A DNA stretch of 7,598 nt from positions 1 to 7,598 of the forward strand of contig JACFNS010000110.1 in the NCBI GenBank assembly GCA_019454705.1. Reading direction: 5' to 3'. The translations under genes were made by a program, and so were the position numbers. The stretch comes from Taibaiella sp. (GTDB taxonomy: Bacteria; Bacteroidota; Bacteroidia; Chitinophagales; Chitinophagaceae). Shown here piece after piece: positions 5,420-7,598 of the stretch; positions within the stretch are counted from its first letter, which is position 1, and every line of letters begins with the position of its first letter. The notes beneath the pieces are model-generated. The model saw only the letters and a list, made by a program, of their open reading frames with translations, was not told the DNA's origin and ran no database searches.

Positions 5420-6931
5420 ATGGGCAAGTATATTTTTATCGCAGCTTCCATACTGCTGTTTTTTTCGTGTACACAGAACGATACTACTGAAGAAGGGCAG
5501 GCGTTAGCCAAAACCCATTGTGTCAGTTGCCACAGTTTTCCCGAGCCTGAGTTATTGGATAAAAATTCATGGGGAAAATACATGCTGCCGCGCATGGGTG
5601 TGTTCCTGGGAGTGATAGAGCATGACAGCCTGCGCGGCATATTGGTAGCCAACGATGCAGAAAGGTGGATTGCTGAAGCATCAGGCGTTTTCCCCAAGCA
5701 ACAGGTAATAACTGACGAAGAGTGGCGGAAGATAAAAGCCTTCTACCTGCAAAATGCACCCGATAAGCTGCCGGTGCCTGCAAAGAAAAATATTGCCAAT
5801 GGGCTAAAAAACTTCAGTACAGAACAGCCTGTTTACAAACTATCGCCTCCCAGTGTGACTATGGCAAAAATTGACACAGTCAATCATGCCCTTTTCATCG
5901 GCGATGCAAACTCGCAAAGCCTGTCTGTTTTTTCTGAAGATGTACAATTTATACAAGGAGCCAAAGTAGGAGAAACACCTGTAAGCATGGCAGAGTTCGC
6001 CAATGAATACCTGGTGACTATGATGGGCTCCTTCTCTCCAACCGATGTAGGTAGCGGCTATATATTATCCCTACCCAAAGGCGAAGGGCAGACATATAAA
6101 TTAATAGACTCGCTACGCCGCCCCGTACACAGCAGCTATGCCGACCTGGACGGCGACGGGCTGATGGACATAGTCACCTGCGAGTTCAGCAAATGGACTG
6201 GGGTACTGGCCTGGTGGAAAAACACAGGCGATGGCAACTTTGAAAAGAAGGTGTTGCGCTACCGACCCGGTGCTGTCAAGGCGTATATAAAGGATATGAA
6301 CCAAGACGGGCTACCTGATATCATATCCCTGTTCGGGCAGGGAGACGAAGGGATTTACACCTATTACAACAAAGGTAACGGTAGTTTCAGCGAAGAAGCC
6401 ACGCTCAGGTTTCCTCCTTCTTATGGTTCAACCTACTTTGAGCTATACGATTTTAACCGGGATGGGTTTGATGATATTATTTATACTGCGGGTGATAATG
6501 CCGACTTCCCTCCCGTGCTCAAGCATTATCACGGCATTTATATTTTTATCAACGACGGGAATAATAAATTTACCCAACAACATTTCCAGCAAATGAACGG
6601 CGCCTATGCCGCTATGCCCCACGATTACGATAACGATGGCGATATTGATATTGCCGCTATCTCGTTCTTCCCTGATTACCAGGGCCAGCCTGACGAGGGC
6701 TTTATTTATTATGAGAATAACGGTAAAAACAATTTCACCCTCAACACTATTGAAAATCCAACTATGGGCAGGTGGATAGTGATGGATAAAGGAGATATAG
6801 ATGGTGATGGCGATACTGATATTGTATTAGGCTCGCTGGCTTTTGAAGTAGTGCCTCCTAACGGGCTGGTAGAAAAATGGGTACAAAATGGCATTGGCTT
6901 TATCATACTGAGGAATAATACCTCCAGGTAA
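5420..6931 (+). CDS. Monoheme cytochrome c lipoprotein with FG-GAP/VCBS repeats
   Basis: I chose the ATG at 5420-5422 (503 residues) because it gives a compact lipoprotein signal, MGKYIFIAASILLFFS, with lipid-modified Cys17. A GTG at 5384 would add twelve residues ahead of it and place the candidate -7 box inside the gene. After the lipid anchor comes a small cytochrome c domain with heme motif CVSCH (34-38); PRM (57-59) offers Met59 as a plausible distal ligand. Residues about 235-470 carry Ca-binding FG-GAP/VCBS loops: DLDGDGLMDIV (242-252), DMNQDGLPDII (292-302), DFNRDGFDDII (344-354), DYDNDGDIDIA (402-412) and DIDGDGDTDIV (459-469). These suggest a propeller. It probably sits on the outer membrane or cell surface and could pass electrons or recognise a ligand. 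It is divergent from the PhoX-like gene and 56 bp upstream of a glycosyltransferase gene. The domains are clear; the function is unknown. Confidence 0.9.
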   Translation: MGKYIFIAASILLFFSCTQNDTTEEGQALAKTHCVSCHSFPEPELLDKNSWGKYMLPRMGVFLGVIEHDSLRGILVANDAERWIAEASGVFPKQQVITDEEWRKIKAFYLQNAPDKLPVPAKKNIANGLKNFSTEQPVYKLSPPSVTMAKIDTVNHALFIGDANSQSLSVFSEDVQFIQGAKVGETPVSMAEFANEYLVTMMGSFSPTDVGSGYILSLPKGEGQTYKLIDSLRRPVHSSYADLDGDGLMDIVTCEFSKWTGVLAWWKNTGDGNFEKKVLRYRPGAVKAYIKDMNQDGLPDIISLFGQGDEGIYTYYNKGNGSFSEEATLRFPPSYGSTYFELYDFNRDGFDDIIYTAGDNADFPPVLKHYHGIYIFINDGNNKFTQQHFQQMNGAYAAMPHDYDNDGDIDIAAISFFPDYQGQPDEGFIYYENNGKNNFTLNTIENPTMGRWIVMDKGDIDGDGDTDIVLGSLAFEVVPPNGLVEKWVQNGIGFIILRNNTSR

Positions 6932-6987
6932 GTACTTTAGAAGTTGTTAGCCGATGCGGGAACTAATTAGTATTTTGGCATCCTCAT
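6932..6987 (+). promoter_or_regulatory. Short gap before the glycosyltransferase gene with a palindrome
   Basis: This 56-bp gap contains a perfect 10-bp palindrome ACTAATTAGT (6962-6971), followed by a T-rich TATTTTGG and the start codon. No terminator hairpin with a U-tract follows the heme-VCBS gene, so the two plus-strand genes may be co-transcribed. A weak promoter here (TTG at 6944-6946, TA at 6968-6969) is possible but the match is poor. Confidence 0.3.
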
Positions 6988-7598
6988 ATGAACGCCGGAG
7001 ACATAAACATTTTGAGTATTGCCCCATATGTGTTCCTGCCACTAAAAAATGGCGGGCATCAGGCCATCGCTAAATTGCACCATCATATCGGCCTGCTTTG
7101 CAACGACCATATAGTTAGTACGAATAACAATGCAGACAGTAGCTTTTCTTTTAAGCTACACAAGGTATTCCCTAACAAAAAGTACCGCTACCTGCCGGGC
7201 TTTGGCGTAAAGGATATGCTGCGCATTGCCAGTGAGATTAACTGTACCCATATTATCTCCGAGCATCCATATATGGCTATCTCTGCTATGACTGTAGCGC
7301 GTAAACTGGGTGTACCCTGGTATATACGTTCGCACAATATAGAGTCGCAAAGGTTCAAAGACCTGGGCAAACCATGGTGGCCGGTATTAGAGAAGTATGA
7401 ACGATATGCCATGCAACAAGTCGATGGCATTTTCTTCATCACACAGGAAGATGCGGATTGGGCTGCGGAACATTTAGGTATCCCACATGAAAAATGTCAC
7501 CTTGTATTATTTGGTTGCGACCTGCAGGCCCCTCCGCAAGGACACGAAGAAGCTAAACAGCAACTGGCTGATGAATTGAACATATCAACAGATGTACC
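6988..7598 (+). CDS. GT-B glycosyltransferase (GT4-like), N-terminal half, runs off right edge
   Basis: An open frame from the ATG at 6988-6990 reaches the window edge without a stop, giving 203 complete codons. The product starts MNAGDINILSIAPYVFLPLK and has no signal peptide or membrane segment, fitting a cytoplasmic or membrane-associated sugar transferase. Features of the GT-B acceptor-side domain are a first beta strand (INILSIAP, 6-13), a glycine turn NGGHQAIAKLH (21-31), ISEHPYMA (90-97) and the RSHNIES motif (114-120) common in GT4 enzymes. The YERYAMQQVDGIFFITQEDA stretch (137-156) precedes the inter-domain crossover. VLFGCDL (173-179) is the start of the linker, where the related form is often V-P-G-D. 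The nucleotide-sugar-binding C-terminal domain with its EX7E motif lies outside, so donor and product cannot be stated. It starts 56 bp after the heme-VCBS gene. Confidence 0.85.
   Translation, partial: MNAGDINILSIAPYVFLPLKNGGHQAIAKLHHHIGLLCNDHIVSTNNNADSSFSFKLHKVFPNKKYRYLPGFGVKDMLRIASEINCTHIISEHPYMAISAMTVARKLGVPWYIRSHNIESQRFKDLGKPWWPVLEKYERYAMQQVDGIFFITQEDADWAAEHLGIPHEKCHLVLFGCDLQAPPQGHEEAKQQLADELNISTDV

Noticed and set aside
1..7598. RNA genes, CRISPR arrays, insertion sequences or toxin-antitoxin pairs
   Set aside because: I saw no tRNA-like cloverleaf, spaced direct repeats, transposase or paired small genes; nearly all the sequence is occupied by the six genes described.

Overview
The window suggests a member of the Bacteroidota, most likely near Chitinophagales/Chitinophagaceae. 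The reasons are a type A type IX secretion (T9SS) sorting domain at the C-terminus of a secreted protein, a very short lipoprotein signal ending FFSC, a histidyl-tRNA synthetase of the form usual in that phylum, mostly absent Shine-Dalgarno sequences, and promoter -7 candidates resembling TAnnTTTG. The lineage is inferred from these traits and not from a database search.

Layout. Four genes lie on the minus strand, read from right to left. They are a PhoX/DUF839-family secreted protein (3323-5185), a diheme cytochrome c peroxidase/MauG-like protein with an N-terminal imelysin-like helical domain (1313-3241), a low-molecular-weight protein tyrosine phosphatase (798-1253), and hisS (790 down to the left edge, C-terminus missing). 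A 234-bp divergent intergenic region (5186-5419) separates these from two plus-strand genes. The first is a monoheme cytochrome lipoprotein fused to FG-GAP/VCBS calcium-binding repeats (5420-6931). The second is the N-terminal half of a GT-B (GT4-like) glycosyltransferase that runs off the right edge (6988-7598).

Transcription. A strong intrinsic terminator follows the PhoX-like gene and sits only a few bases before the peroxidase start, so the peroxidase is either attenuated read-through or has its own promoter close by. A second hairpin abuts the phosphatase start codon. The phosphatase and hisS are 7 bp apart, and the hisS ribosome binding site overlaps the phosphatase stop codon, so this pair is almost certainly co-transcribed.

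How the genes may work together. The central block joins three exported, metal-dependent proteins: a PhoX-like protein (family cofactor Fe/Ca), a diheme peroxidase-like enzyme, and a monoheme, probably Ca-binding lipoprotein. The peroxidase is the most unusual protein. By eye it keeps the catalytic Glu of bacterial cytochrome c peroxidases, but has Tyr at the position of the distal Met ligand (as in MauG) and His at the position of the inter-heme Trp, and it lacks the regulatory distal His. A cell-envelope redox module that oxidises or matures a partner protein is possible but is inference only. No RNA gene, CRISPR array, insertion sequence or prophage feature was seen.
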